Shown here: in pieces, positions 26,659 through 34,733 of the stretch
How positions within the stretch are numbered: position 1 is the stretch's first letter
How the letters are laid out: each line of letters starts with the position of its first letter
NCBI GenBank assembly: GCA_030537195.1
Contig: JAUNOK010000023.1
Location: 1-41,672 of the forward strand
DNA length: 41,672 nt
Direction: 5' to 3'
Source of the DNA: Eubacteriales bacterium
GTDB lineage: Bacteria; Bacillota; Clostridia; Lachnospirales; Lachnospiraceae
Notes under the pieces: generated by a model
The model's input: only the letters and a program-made list of their open reading frames with translations
What the model was told of the DNA's origin: nothing
The model's database searches: none
Program-made: the position numbers and the translations under genes

Positions 26659-27441
26659 TTATGATTTGAAAATCTTTGACTTCGCATCATTCAGTCCCTT
26701 CATTACATTTCCATTATTATGTGAAGACTTTCTTCTGTCAGAATTCTGATCTTCTGCATGATTCATAGGAATAAGTGCCAGTGTACTGATACCCAGATAT
26801 TTCTCTATATCCTCTGAGCTCTTGATTGTATCATCAAGCAGGTATCTGACAATAATAATTATAATTGAAACAATTATACCTATAACAATTCCCACTAATG
26901 TCCATTTTGTAATTGATGGAGAAACAGGAGCTGTCGGGAGATTAGCTGAATCTACCACATTAACAGCTTCAATATCCATAACCTGTGTGATATGCTGTGC
27001 TGCAAGATCTCTTACCGCATTGGCTATCTTCTGTGCCTGCTCTGCACTCGGATCTGTAACAGTAATTGCAATAATTCGTGTATCGTTAGTATTAACTGCT
27101 GAAACTCTTCCAACAAGGCTCTCATATGTTTCATTAAGACTTAACTGTTTAATAACACCTTCAATTACATAACGGCTTGTAACAAGCTGCTCATAATCCT
27201 TTGACAAAGTTGTTGAAAGCTGTACATCACTATATGTAACTGATGTACTATTCTGTTTATTAAGAATATATACCTTAGTCGTTGACTGATACTGTGGTGT
27301 TATAAAAAAGTTACTGTATATAAATCCTACAGCTCCACATATAAAACCAGCTAATAATATCATCCACATTCTGTGAAGTAATAATCCAAATATCTCGCCC
27401 AGATTAACTTCAATCTTATCTGTTCTCTTATTAGATTCCAT
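26659..27441 (-). CDS. cpsC: Exopolysaccharide chain-length / kinase activator membrane protein (CpsC, Wzz type)
   Basis: 260 residues with two membrane helices (about 27-47 and 181-200) flanking an extracellular domain of about 130 residues. The N-terminal EVNLGEIFGLLLHRMWMIL and the Pro-rich stretch before helix 2 (ANLPTAPVSPS) are hallmarks of the Wzz/YveK family. In Firmicutes this protein activates the separate CpsD kinase through its C-terminal cytoplasmic segment and helps set polysaccharide length. The ATG overlaps the cpsB stop (TAATG), with AAGGAG 8 nt upstream inside cpsB, so the pair is translationally coupled. Confidence 0.92.
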   Translation of the reverse strand: MESNKRTDKIEVNLGEIFGLLLHRMWMILLAGFICGAVGFIYSNFFITPQYQSTTKVYILNKQNSTSVTYSDVQLSTTLSKDYEQLVTSRYVIEGVIKQLSLNETYESLVGRVSAVNTNDTRIIAITVTDPSAEQAQKIANAVRDLAAQHITQVMDIEAVNVVDSANLPTAPVSPSITKWTLVGIVIGIIVSIIIIIVRYLLDDTIKSSEDIEKYLGISTLALIPMNHAEDQNSDRRKSSHNNGNVMKGLNDAKSKIFKS

Positions 27442-28214
27442 TATCTGTTCTCCTTTAATGTATTAGTATCAGTTAACAGTCTGTCAAACGCATTGCCATA
27501 CAATATGCTGTCAACATACGCTTCATCATACTTTTTATAAAGCAGTTGTGTGCAATCTTTCATCTTAGGAATCCTGCTTCGTTCACATCTGTGTGCATCT
27601 GTTCCAACATAATCAACTAACTCTTCTTTCAGAAGCTTGTGCACGAATTTCTTGATTTCTTTACCCATACTGCCAGTTATACTTGACGCATTAACCTGAA
27701 TCTGTGCTCCCATATGTTTGATTTCCCTGACATTGTCAATATCATCAACCATGCATCCATATCTTTCAATATGCGCAATAATCGGATGATATCCATCACC
27801 AATTATCTCATCAATCGAATTCCTTATATACTGATATGGATCAGATGGCATGAATTCAACAAGAATATGATTAGTTCCATTCATCCTGCTAATCTTTCCT
27901 GCATCAATATAACTGCACATATCCTCAAAGTACAGGATTTCATTTCCCTGATACAGATTCATATTAATTCTAAGTGTAGCTGCTGCATCGTTAACTGCAT
28001 TTATAAGCTCTCCCACCTTCTGTGGAGCAGCATTATGATGACCGCTTTTAAAATGCGGAGTAGCAATTATATGCGTTATTCCTTCTTCCTCTGCGATTTT
28101 AAGCATCTTAATAGTTTCTGTCATATTTCTGGAACCATCATCTATTCTCGGCATAATATGACAATGTACATCCACAATGTACTTTGCATTTTTCTTCTTA
28201 TTACCAAACAACAT
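27441..28214 (-). CDS. cpsB: PHP-type tyrosine-protein phosphatase CpsB
   Basis: 257 residues from the ATG at 28214, which has GAGG 6 nt upstream; an ATG four codons earlier is less likely. The N-terminus VDVHCHIMPRIDDGS contains the PHP metal ligands His17 and His19; further metal-site candidates are ATPHFKSGHH, HIERYG and GTDAHRCERS. The fold binds Mn ions and dephosphorylates CpsD. The gene is the first of cpsB-cpsC-cpsD and has its own promoter (28256-28284) right after the end of the acyl operon. No flippase, polymerase or glycosyltransferase is in the window, so the rest of the polysaccharide pathway must lie elsewhere. Confidence 0.92.
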   Translation of the reverse strand: MLFGNKKKNAKYIVDVHCHIMPRIDDGSRNMTETIKMLKIAEEEGITHIIATPHFKSGHHNAAPQKVGELINAVNDAAATLRINMNLYQGNEILYFEDMCSYIDAGKISRMNGTNHILVEFMPSDPYQYIRNSIDEIIGDGYHPIIAHIERYGCMVDDIDNVREIKHMGAQIQVNASSITGSMGKEIKKFVHKLLKEELVDYVGTDAHRCERSRIPKMKDCTQLLYKKYDEAYVDSILYGNAFDRLLTDTNTLKENR

Positions 28215-28255
28215 AATATTCCTCATACCACTTTATTATTAAGTAAATCTTAAAT

Positions 28256-28284
28256 ATCTTAACAGTGTATATAATACATGTCAA
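28256..28284 (-). promoter_or_regulatory. Promoter of cpsBCD
   Basis: Minus strand TTGACA (28284-28279), 17-nt spacer, TAAGAT (28261-28256) with an extended TGT directly upstream. The -35 element starts only 5 nt after the stop codon of the upstream acyltransferase gene. No hairpin separates them, so read-through from the acyl operon into cpsB is possible. Confidence 0.75.
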
Positions 28285-28288
28285 CCAT

Positions 28289-29041
28289 TTATCCTATCAG
28301 TTCATAACTCTCATTAATCTCTCCAGCCTTAATCTGAGCCATTCTTTCAGCAATTCTGCTCTTTACGAGTTCGGCAACTTCTTTCTTCTTAAGTTCTCCA
28401 TACTCAGAATACAGAATTGGTTTCAGAAAATGAACCTGAGTATCAACTCTCTCAAATGTATTGCTGTTCATAGATTTGTATGAATCAAAAAGTGCTACAG
28501 GAACGATAGGTGTCTTAGTCTGTAAGCTGCATGAAAAGCAGCCAGCCTGAAATTCCTGAAGCTCATTCTTATTGTCAGTGTAACCGCCTTCTGGGAATAT
28601 AAGGAAGTTTCTTCCAGACTTAACCTGCTTGGTTACATCCATAATAGCTCTTACCTTATCACGGTTATTATCAAGATCAATAACAACTGCATCAATAAGA
28701 CCACATACCTGACGGCTCATAAGTCTTTCTGCCTGTTTCTTTCCCCAGAGAACGCCACAAGGTTTATCCTGTGCAAGAATAATTCCTAATGCATCATATT
28801 TTCCCTGATGATTAGGATACATTATGTAATTACTATCAGTTGGAATATTCTCTCTGCCATATACCTTTGTTCTGGTTCTGGCATGTTTTCTCATATAATC
28901 GATAATCCACTTTGCATATCTAAACCGTTCCTCTGCTGAATGACTACTTTTATTGGCAATCATCTTATTAGCCTTAGGTACAGCATGAAGCACCATGTGC
29001 CAGCTTGATATAACAGTACATTTGAAACGCAGATTAAACAT
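28289..29041 (-). CDS. PlsC-family acyltransferase (second copy in acyl operon)
   Basis: 250 residues. The HX4D motif is NHQGKYD (His78, Asp83) and the acyl-acceptor motif FPEGG lies at 149-153. These are the catalytic and substrate-binding blocks of glycerophosphate and lysophospholipid acyltransferases. There is no clear membrane helix; a hydrophobic patch near the N-terminus may bind the membrane surface. Acceptor and acyl donor are unknown; the acyl carrier protein in the same operon makes acyl-ACP a natural donor (inference). It is the last gene of the operon, 69 nt after the SGNH hydrolase, the largest gap there. It is not a close copy of the acyltransferase at the head of the operon. 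Confidence 0.85.
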   Translation of the reverse strand: MFNLRFKCTVISSWHMVLHAVPKANKMIANKSSHSAEERFRYAKWIIDYMRKHARTRTKVYGRENIPTDSNYIMYPNHQGKYDALGIILAQDKPCGVLWGKKQAERLMSRQVCGLIDAVVIDLDNNRDKVRAIMDVTKQVKSGRNFLIFPEGGYTDNKNELQEFQAGCFSCSLQTKTPIVPVALFDSYKSMNSNTFERVDTQVHFLKPILYSEYGELKKKEVAELVKSRIAERMAQIKAGEINESYELIG

Positions 29042-29110
29042 TCTAATTCCTCATCTTTCTATATAATCCCCAATCCCCGCTAATTACACAAAAATCTCCG
29101 CATGTGAGTA

Positions 29111-29797
29111 TTACTGCACATGCGAAGAAAAATATCTTTCAAAATCATCATGAATGATAGCATAACCTGCTTCATTCGGATGCATTCCATCTTTACTATA
29201 ATATGCCTTCATGTCATTAAGTGCAAGAAAACTTTCACAAAGACTTAATATTTCACAGCCATTTTCCTTTGCAACGGCTCTCATTATGTCACCATATTCA
29301 GCAAACTCATCCTTCATCTGCTGAACTGAGTTCACATATTCTGACATAATATCTTTATCTACTCCACTCTCAAGCAGATGTGAAAGATACACTTCAACAG
29401 GAATTGGAGGGGCAATTACGGCTGTAACTGCAATATCCTTTCCCTGTAACAAATGTATCATATCCTCATAATTCTTTTTAAAATCCTGCGGGGCAACTCT
29501 GTGTCTGTGTTCATAGTCACATTTACCATCACATATTGCCTTCCAGTCATAGTCACAGTCGTTACCGCCACATTCAAGAAATGCAACATCAGGTGCAGGC
29601 TGTCTTAACATTGTCTGTGTAAGCCACATTTTTACTCTCTCTGATGTGAATGTCGGCATTGCGTAATTGACAAACTTCATATTATATTGTGTCTGCATTG
29701 TCTCAAAACCGATTGCATCAGAGCTGTGGTAATTCCACGATTCGTCCGGCATAACCCCGCGCATAAGCGAGTCACCAAACATATAATATGTTTTCAT
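29111..29797 (-). CDS. SGNH/GDSL hydrolase
   Basis: 228 residues with no signal peptide. Block I is FGDSLMRG with nucleophile Ser10; block III is GGND with Asn79; block V is DGMHPNEAGY with Asp203 and His206. The catalytic set of an SGNH esterase or lipase is thus complete. Such enzymes remove acyl or acetyl groups from lipids, thioesters or sugars. It sits 10 nt after the flavodoxin-like gene within the acyl operon, which points to an intracellular lipid or acyl-thioester substrate. The sequence CDGKCDYEH (89-97) adds a Cys pair not needed for catalysis. Confidence 0.88.
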   Translation of the reverse strand: MKTYYMFGDSLMRGVMPDESWNYHSSDAIGFETMQTQYNMKFVNYAMPTFTSERVKMWLTQTMLRQPAPDVAFLECGGNDCDYDWKAICDGKCDYEHRHRVAPQDFKKNYEDMIHLLQGKDIAVTAVIAPPIPVEVYLSHLLESGVDKDIMSEYVNSVQQMKDEFAEYGDIMRAVAKENGCEILSLCESFLALNDMKAYYSKDGMHPNEAGYAIIHDDFERYFSSHVQ

Positions 29798-29807
29798 AAG
29801 CCGCCTC

Positions 29808-30554
29808 TTATCTTAAATTAGGAGCTGGAAGAGGATTCTCTGGTGTAACTGCATCCCAGTAATTATTCATAAGCTTCTCCAAAGCTCTTTGTGGAATCAT
29901 TGGCTGTGAAGCATAATCAATCATATCCTGAGGAATATCCTCACCCTTTCCCATAACCTTACCGATTTCTGTGTATCTCTTAAGATATTCATTAATCTGG
30001 TTTACCATTGGTGGAATTGCAAACATTTCACTCTGTGGACAGAGGAGAGCCTGATATCTGCCCTTGCCATAGATGAAATTAAATTCCTTGATAAGAGCGT
30101 CATATATCTCCTGGGTTCTTCCGTATCCGCATGATGATATAACATAGAACTTCTTACCGCTTACATCATAACGGAATTCATGGAATGCATTATCCCCTAT
30201 ATCTCTGACCTTACCCTTGTAAGTCTCCATAAGTGGCATGATTCTGTCAACAAATGTTTTCATTGGACCTGGCATACCGAAGAAATACAGTGGGAAACTG
30301 TATATAATTACATCGGCATTCATGAATTTAACATGAACATCCTGCATAACATCATTGATAACACACTGTCCTGCTGTCTTTCCCCAGCAGCTCATACATC
30401 CCATACATGGCTTGATATCCATGTCTCTGACTGTAAGAAGCTCAATCTCAGCTTCTGGATTAGTCTCCTTAAGTCCCTTAAGAACCGCATTTGTCATCTG
30501 CATAGTATTGCTCTTAGGTCCTTTAGGACTTCCGTTTACTACTAAAACCTTCAT
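29808..30554 (-). CDS. Flavodoxin-like NAD(P)H-dependent FMN oxidoreductase
   Basis: 248 residues. The N-terminus MKVLVVNGSPKGPKSNT is the FMN-phosphate-binding loop of the NADPH-dependent FMN reductase family. KPCMGCMSCWGKTAGQC (about 53-69) is a Cys cluster found in a clostridial branch. The middle (YSFPLYFFGMPGPMKTFVDR) matches the flavodoxin-like fold, and the C-terminal 70 residues are specific to this branch. The reaction is unknown; in this operon it could reduce an acyl chain, a quinone or a redox partner. Its ribosome binding site lies in the last codons of the patatin gene, 5 nt upstream, so the two are probably coupled. Confidence 0.85.
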   Translation of the reverse strand: MKVLVVNGSPKGPKSNTMQMTNAVLKGLKETNPEAEIELLTVRDMDIKPCMGCMSCWGKTAGQCVINDVMQDVHVKFMNADVIIYSFPLYFFGMPGPMKTFVDRIMPLMETYKGKVRDIGDNAFHEFRYDVSGKKFYVISSCGYGRTQEIYDALIKEFNFIYGKGRYQALLCPQSEMFAIPPMVNQINEYLKRYTEIGKVMGKGEDIPQDMIDYASQPMIPQRALEKLMNNYWDAVTPENPLPAPNLR

Positions 30555-30559
30555 TATAA

Positions 30560-31414
30560 TTAGTCCTCCATAAACTTCTCAAATGCTTTAAACTGTCTTC
30601 TCATTGTGTCATATCCATACTGATAGCACTGAAGAAGTTTTTCATTATTACTCTCAAAATGTCTTATCATCTGCTCCTCTGGGCGGATAACAAAAACTTT
30701 ACCCTCTTCGACAAGCTTTTTCATGAACTTATCCTGTTTGTCATAAGCCTGTCTTCTGTGAGCCATAGCCTCACAAAGCTCTGGGTACTTCTTATAGCTC
30801 CACTCAATCAGTTTCTTTACCTTAGAATAATCTGTAGGCTTAGAACCTTCCGGCTTGGTAAGCACAACAACAATCTTCTCGCACCCCTTCTCAACTGCTC
30901 TCTCAACCGGTATCGAATCAATGATACTTCCATCAAGATAATGATAACCGTCAATTTCAACAGGTTCGCATATAAATGGCACAGAGCAGCTTGCCATCTG
31001 ACACTTCAAGAATTCATCTTTAGTCTTAAAATTGCCCTTATACTCTGCCTTTCCGGTCTCACAATTCACAACAACACTCTCGCACTCTGTCTTAGACGCG
31101 AAAAATGTATCAAAATCATAAGGAATATCTTTAAGTGCATATTCTGCCACCAGCATTTCAAGATTAAGAATCTTCTTGTTCTCGAAAAGCTGTCCGACAC
31201 CATAGTAGGCTTCTGCATTCTCATGGGTAATTATCTGTTTAGTTCTTCCTTCCTGTCTGGAAACATAGTTAACTGCATTACCAGCTCCTGCAGACACTCC
31301 TATAACATAGTCATAATAAATGTCTTTCTTAAGCATGTAATCAAGAACTCCGGCTGAGAAAATACCTCTCATAGCCCCGCCTTCCAGCACAAGCCCTGTC
31401 TTTACTTTACTCAT
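30560..31414 (-). CDS. Patatin-like phospholipase (YjjU type)
   Basis: 284 residues. Oxyanion loop EGGAMRG at 11-17, nucleophile Ser41 in GVSAG (39-43), and the dyad Asp161 in DGS. These complete the Ser-Asp dyad of patatin phospholipases, which free fatty acids from membrane lipids. No signal peptide, so it acts inside the cell. Its length and the C-terminal region (KKLIEWSYKKYPELCEAM) fit the bacterial YjjU-like branch often annotated simply as patatin family. It starts 9 nt after the acyl carrier protein gene. In this operon it would be the source of free acyl chains for the AMP-forming ligase. Confidence 0.88.
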   Translation of the reverse strand: MSKVKTGLVLEGGAMRGIFSAGVLDYMLKKDIYYDYVIGVSAGAGNAVNYVSRQEGRTKQIITHENAEAYYGVGQLFENKKILNLEMLVAEYALKDIPYDFDTFFASKTECESVVVNCETGKAEYKGNFKTKDEFLKCQMASCSVPFICEPVEIDGYHYLDGSIIDSIPVERAVEKGCEKIVVVLTKPEGSKPTDYSKVKKLIEWSYKKYPELCEAMAHRRQAYDKQDKFMKKLVEEGKVFVIRPEEQMIRHFESNNEKLLQCYQYGYDTMRRQFKAFEKFMED

Positions 31415-31423
31415 AAGCGCCTC

Positions 31424-31651
31424 TTATTTAGCGTTAGCTTCTACATAATCAACAATATCTTTAACAGTTTCAAGCTTTGCATCAGAGCTGAATCTGATCT
31501 TGAATTCATCCTCAACAGTAATAGCAAGTAACATCATATTAAGAGAATCCACTCCTAAATCTGTTGTAAGAACGCTGTCCATTGTAATAGTTGATGGATC
31601 GCACTGTGGCATAACCCTTCCAAAAATCTCCTTTAACTTCTCGAATACCAT
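31424..31651 (-). CDS. Acyl carrier protein (dedicated to the acyl operon)
   Basis: 75 residues, acidic and helical, with the phosphopantetheine attachment motif LGVDSLN (Ser36). Length and pattern are those of an ordinary type II acyl carrier protein. It is not next to fatty acid synthase genes but between an AMP-forming ligase and a patatin lipase, so it is likely a second, specialised carrier. AAGGAG lies 8 nt upstream of the ATG. Confidence 0.93.
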   Translation of the reverse strand: MVFEKLKEIFGRVMPQCDPSTITMDSVLTTDLGVDSLNMMLLAITVEDEFKIRFSSDAKLETVKDIVDYVEANAK

Positions 31652-31686
31652 AATTGAATCTCCTTTTCTCTAATATAATTCTATTT

Positions 31687-33171
31687 CTAAGCCTGGTTTC
31701 TTAATATCTTCATTGCGCCATTTCTCTTGAAATCATCTTTACGCATCTTAAGTTTAAGCACTCTCTTGAACGGAGGAAGTTCCTTATTAACTTCATTAAC
31801 AACGTCCTGTAACCGCTTCTCTATCTCTTCCTCAGATGCTCCCTCTAATTCTGGCATATATGGAATAATCTCAACACCAATAACTGTGTTTCCATTCATT
31901 TCCATCTCCTGCACAAGGCAATCCTTTACAAGTGGCTGCTTGTAGAATAATTCTTCAATCTCCTCTGGTGATACATTTTCACCATTAGGAAGAATAATAA
32001 GGTTCTTGATACGGCCTGTAATATATATCCAGTCATTATCATCAAACTCTACAAGGTCACCAGTCTTAAACCATCCATCCTCAAATACTTCTGCTGTATG
32101 CTCAGGATCTTTGTAATATTCCTTCATTACATTGTCACCCTTAATCCAGAGTTCTCCGTTAACAACCTTAACCTGCTGTTCTGGATAAATGTGTCCCATA
32201 GACTCAGGCTTCTGATCCGTATTACAGTTACCTGCTGTGAGGTTTGCACACTCTGTAAGCCCATAACCCGCACATAATGTAATTCCAAATTCACGACATT
32301 CTGCCATCTGTCTTGGAGGAACAGGTGCAGCTCCGCACATGATAAGCTCAAGGTCTCCTAAGAACGCTCTGCCCTTAGCTTTTGCAATGTTAAGGATAAT
32401 CTCAACAAGTCCCGGAACAAGTACAAGTGTTGTAGGTCTTACAACTGGAATATCACCAATTGCGGCTCTCATATCAACGCATGTGTATGTAAGTGAGCCA
32501 GTATACAACTTAGCCATATAACCCATAATAGCACCAAATATGTGTGAAAGCGGAAGCATTGCTATATATCTCTTATGAAGAATATTTCCTGGTCCGAATA
32601 CACCGTTAAATGAGCCTCTCATAATAGAACCATGGCTGTGAACAGCGCCCTTAGGTGCTCCTGTAGTTCCTCCTGTAAAGAAGATGGCTGCTGTAGTATC
32701 CTTCTTCACATCTGCAAACGCGCTTTCTGTCTCACCAATAGAAGTGCTTGGCCATGTCTTGCAAGGTACATTAGCTGTAACCTCAGTAAATTCCTTGCCA
32801 ACAAACATTCCGGCAAGATCGAACTTCATGCTGATTCCTGCAAGTGCCTTATCATTAAGTGCATTAGGAAGCATAATAAGTACATGTCCTGCCGCTGGAA
32901 TTGCAAGGAACAGTTCCATTGCATCAAGATCATTCTTTGCAAGAACGGCAATATTAGAACCTTTTTCAAGTCCTAATGAATTAATAAATGTAACTCTCTT
33001 AGCCACCCTTGAAACAAGTTCTTCATATGTATATGTAGTAACCTTGTCACTTATGGCAGGATAATCAGAATATTGTTTCTTAATAAAATCAAGAAACTTT
33101 GGAATAGTTGGAATATATTCCAGAGTCTGCATCTCTTCTGGAGTTACCATATTATAAAAATAATGATCCAT
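31687..33171 (-). CDS. AMP-forming acyl-CoA/acyl-ACP synthetase
   Basis: 494 residues from the ATG at 33171 (AAGGAG at 7 nt); an ATG six codons earlier has no clear site. It belongs to the ANL superfamily: phosphate loop TGGTTGAPKG at about 166-175, then GYGLTE, GWFKTGDLVEF and GRIKNLI, all intact. The C-terminal domain ends in a typical KRNGAMKIL. These enzymes activate a carboxylic acid as acyl-AMP and pass it to CoA or to a carrier protein. The carrier protein gene directly downstream makes acyl-ACP synthetase the preferred reading (inference). The substrate, probably a fatty acid, is not determined by the sequence. Confidence 0.87.
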   Translation of the reverse strand: MDHYFYNMVTPEEMQTLEYIPTIPKFLDFIKKQYSDYPAISDKVTTYTYEELVSRVAKRVTFINSLGLEKGSNIAVLAKNDLDAMELFLAIPAAGHVLIMLPNALNDKALAGISMKFDLAGMFVGKEFTEVTANVPCKTWPSTSIGETESAFADVKKDTTAAIFFTGGTTGAPKGAVHSHGSIMRGSFNGVFGPGNILHKRYIAMLPLSHIFGAIMGYMAKLYTGSLTYTCVDMRAAIGDIPVVRPTTLVLVPGLVEIILNIAKAKGRAFLGDLELIMCGAAPVPPRQMAECREFGITLCAGYGLTECANLTAGNCNTDQKPESMGHIYPEQQVKVVNGELWIKGDNVMKEYYKDPEHTAEVFEDGWFKTGDLVEFDDNDWIYITGRIKNLIILPNGENVSPEEIEELFYKQPLVKDCLVQEMEMNGNTVIGVEIIPYMPELEGASEEEIEKRLQDVVNEVNKELPPFKRVLKLKMRKDDFKRNGAMKILRNQA

Positions 33172-33207
33172 AACCTTACTCCTTTTCATTATAATAATAA
33201 ACTTTTG

Positions 33208-33825
33208 TTACTTTCTAAGCTGTTCTACAGCATTACGGAATCTCTCACATTCTCCTGCAAGATATTCAGCATTAAGTCCCTTACCTTCTTTAGTAAGTTC
33301 CATTGGTTCGCCAACGTACAGTTTAAGTCTCTTCCCAAACAGCTTATGATATTCTCCGTTATTATATACCGGAACAATCTTAGCTCCTGACATTACTGCA
33401 AGCATTGCAAATCCGGGTTTGAACTCATCCATAATACCAGTCTTGGAAGTATGACCTTCTGGAAATATAATCATGTTATCACCGGCCTTAAGATGCTCTG
33501 AAGCTCCTCTTATCCAGGTAATATCCGTTCCAAAACGGTCAACCGATATGAATTTGCCACCACTTGTAAGCCACTTAAGAATCTTCTTGTCAGCCCAGTC
33601 CTTGGCTATTATGAGGACACTGTTTCTAAAAAGCATATAAAACATCTGTCCGTCATTATGTCCCACATGGTTACCAATGAATATGACTCCGCCTTTTTCA
33701 ATCTCCTCTTTCGCCTTTCTGCTTTGATAACATATCTTAGGTCTGAACATAATATACAGGTAAGCATATAAAAGACCTCTTCCCATACTGGCTGTTACAT
33801 TAATAAATGCGTTTTTCTTTTTCAT
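33208..33825 (-). CDS. PlsC-family 1-acylglycerol-3-phosphate acyltransferase (first copy)
   Basis: 205 residues. The HX4D motif is NHVGHND (His53, Asp58) and FPEGHTS lies at 121-127. Short and close to the common PlsC layout. It heads the seven-gene operon, with GAGGG 7 nt before the ATG, and follows the TetR-type operator-promoter region. The neighbouring ligase begins about 37 nt after it. Two different acyltransferases in one operon suggest two acylation positions or two acceptors. Confidence 0.87.
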   Translation of the reverse strand: MKKKNAFINVTASMGRGLLYAYLYIMFRPKICYQSRKAKEEIEKGGVIFIGNHVGHNDGQMFYMLFRNSVLIIAKDWADKKILKWLTSGGKFISVDRFGTDITWIRGASEHLKAGDNMIIFPEGHTSKTGIMDEFKPGFAMLAVMSGAKIVPVYNNGEYHKLFGKRLKLYVGEPMELTKEGKGLNAEYLAGECERFRNAVEQLRK

Positions 33826-33902
33826 CAGACTACCCTCTAGTTAGAATTAACATTTATTGCATATTACTATTAGCTTATTAGTTAATACACAAATGTTCCG
33901 AT

Positions 33903-33937
33903 AACATACAATATGTTTCTAATCAACATTGTATGTT
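33903..33937. promoter_or_regulatory. Paired palindromic operators, probable TetR binding sites
   Basis: AACATACAATATGTT (33903-33917) is a 15-base palindrome and AACATTGTATGTT (33925-33937) a 13-base one. The outer arms AACATACAAT and ATTGTATGTT are also exact inverted repeats of each other. The second site covers the -10 of the acyl operon promoter and the first covers its early transcribed region. Size and symmetry suit a TetR dimer, and the TetR gene is divergent. Confidence 0.75.
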
Positions 33938-33956
33938 TTTTAACAAATATTATCAA
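33928..33956 (-). promoter_or_regulatory. Promoter of the acyl operon
   Basis: Minus strand TTGATA (33956-33951), 17-nt spacer, TACAAT (33933-33928). The -10 is embedded in the palindrome, so a bound repressor would block it. The leader to the first gene is about 95 nt. Confidence 0.75.
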
Positions 33957-34006
33957 AGGTCAATTATTTCTTTTTTGACACTTATGTAACATTTTGTCGT
34001 ATTTTG

Positions 34007-34035
34007 TTTACTATTTTTTATGTTTGATGTACAAT
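34007..34035 (+). promoter_or_regulatory. Promoter of the tetR-HTH operon
   Basis: TTTACT (34007-34012), 17-nt spacer, TACAAT (34030-34035). Another -35-like TTGACA lies upstream at 33975-33980 but lacks a good -10. An 8-bp inverted repeat (AAAATACC/GGTATTTT, about 34054-34082) lies in the leader. The operators are about 70 nt upstream of this promoter, so autoregulation is not obvious. Confidence 0.5.
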
Positions 34036-34118
34036 ATATTTAGTTCAAAAATACCGAGTTTATCCTTTCTTTACAGGTATTTTATACGCAATTAATAATT
34101 GGATGATTGGAGGCTTAT

Positions 34119-34724
34119 ATGGATAAATCATTAGATACTAATCCTGTTACAGAAGCTAAACCTGACCGCAGAATTCTGAAGACCAAGAAAGCAATTTATG
34201 AAGCTTTAGTAGAACTTATGCAGAAGAAGAAACTTAACTCTATTACTGTTACCGAACTTGCTGCGGCAGCCAATATCAATAGAAAAACATTTTATACTTA
34301 TTATTCAACAGTTAATGATGTTCTGGATGAAGGAATTAATGAACTTATATCTTCACTGAAAGACCTTATGTATGCTATGTCGGAAGATTACAACATGTTA
34401 TCCCCACAGACATTATTTGCATTTCTTAATACAATTATGGCTGACGCAGATATCGTAAGAGATCTTTTTGCTTCAGATAACGGCAATATGCTGTTTAACA
34501 GACTTCAGAAAGCATTACAGGAGACACTGCTTAAAGAACTGGTTGATAATGACATCAAGATGAACGTTCCACCTGAACAATATCCTTTAATATCTAGTTT
34601 TGTTGCTGGTGGAATGGTTTCTGTATATTATGAGTGGATAACCAATCCTGGTGAAACTTCACTCGATGATATGGCCCGTACACTGACAACACTTATCATT
34701 TCAGGCATTCACGCATTTGCATAA
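34119..34724 (+). CDS. TetR/AcrR-family transcriptional regulator
   Basis: 201 residues from the ATG at 34119 (GGAGG at 5 nt). The N-terminal helix-turn-helix is classic: ILKTKKAIYEALVELM, ITVTELAAAANINRKTFYTY, YYSTVNDVL. The C-terminal 130 residues resemble the TetR_C_8 type ligand or oligomerisation domain. It is divergent from the seven-gene acyl operon, with palindromes in between that suit a TetR dimer, so it most likely represses that operon and responds to an acyl compound. It is followed after 9 nt by a second DNA-binding protein gene, with the intergenic AAGGAG starting inside the stop codon. Confidence 0.9.
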   Translation: MDKSLDTNPVTEAKPDRRILKTKKAIYEALVELMQKKKLNSITVTELAAAANINRKTFYTYYSTVNDVLDEGINELISSLKDLMYAMSEDYNMLSPQTLFAFLNTIMADADIVRDLFASDNGNMLFNRLQKALQETLLKELVDNDIKMNVPPEQYPLISSFVAGGMVSVYYEWITNPGETSLDDMARTLTTLIISGIHAFA

Positions 34725-34733
34725 GGAGATATA

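Noticed and set aside
30659-31357. A 232-codon plus-strand open frame opposite the patatin gene
   Set aside because: The opposite strand encodes a patatin with all motifs. The antisense product has no recognisable family pattern and odd Cys/His/Ile composition.
34054-34082. Inverted repeat in the tetR leader as a riboswitch or terminator
   Set aside because: Only 8 bp with a 20-nt loop and no U-run or conserved motif; too weak to call.
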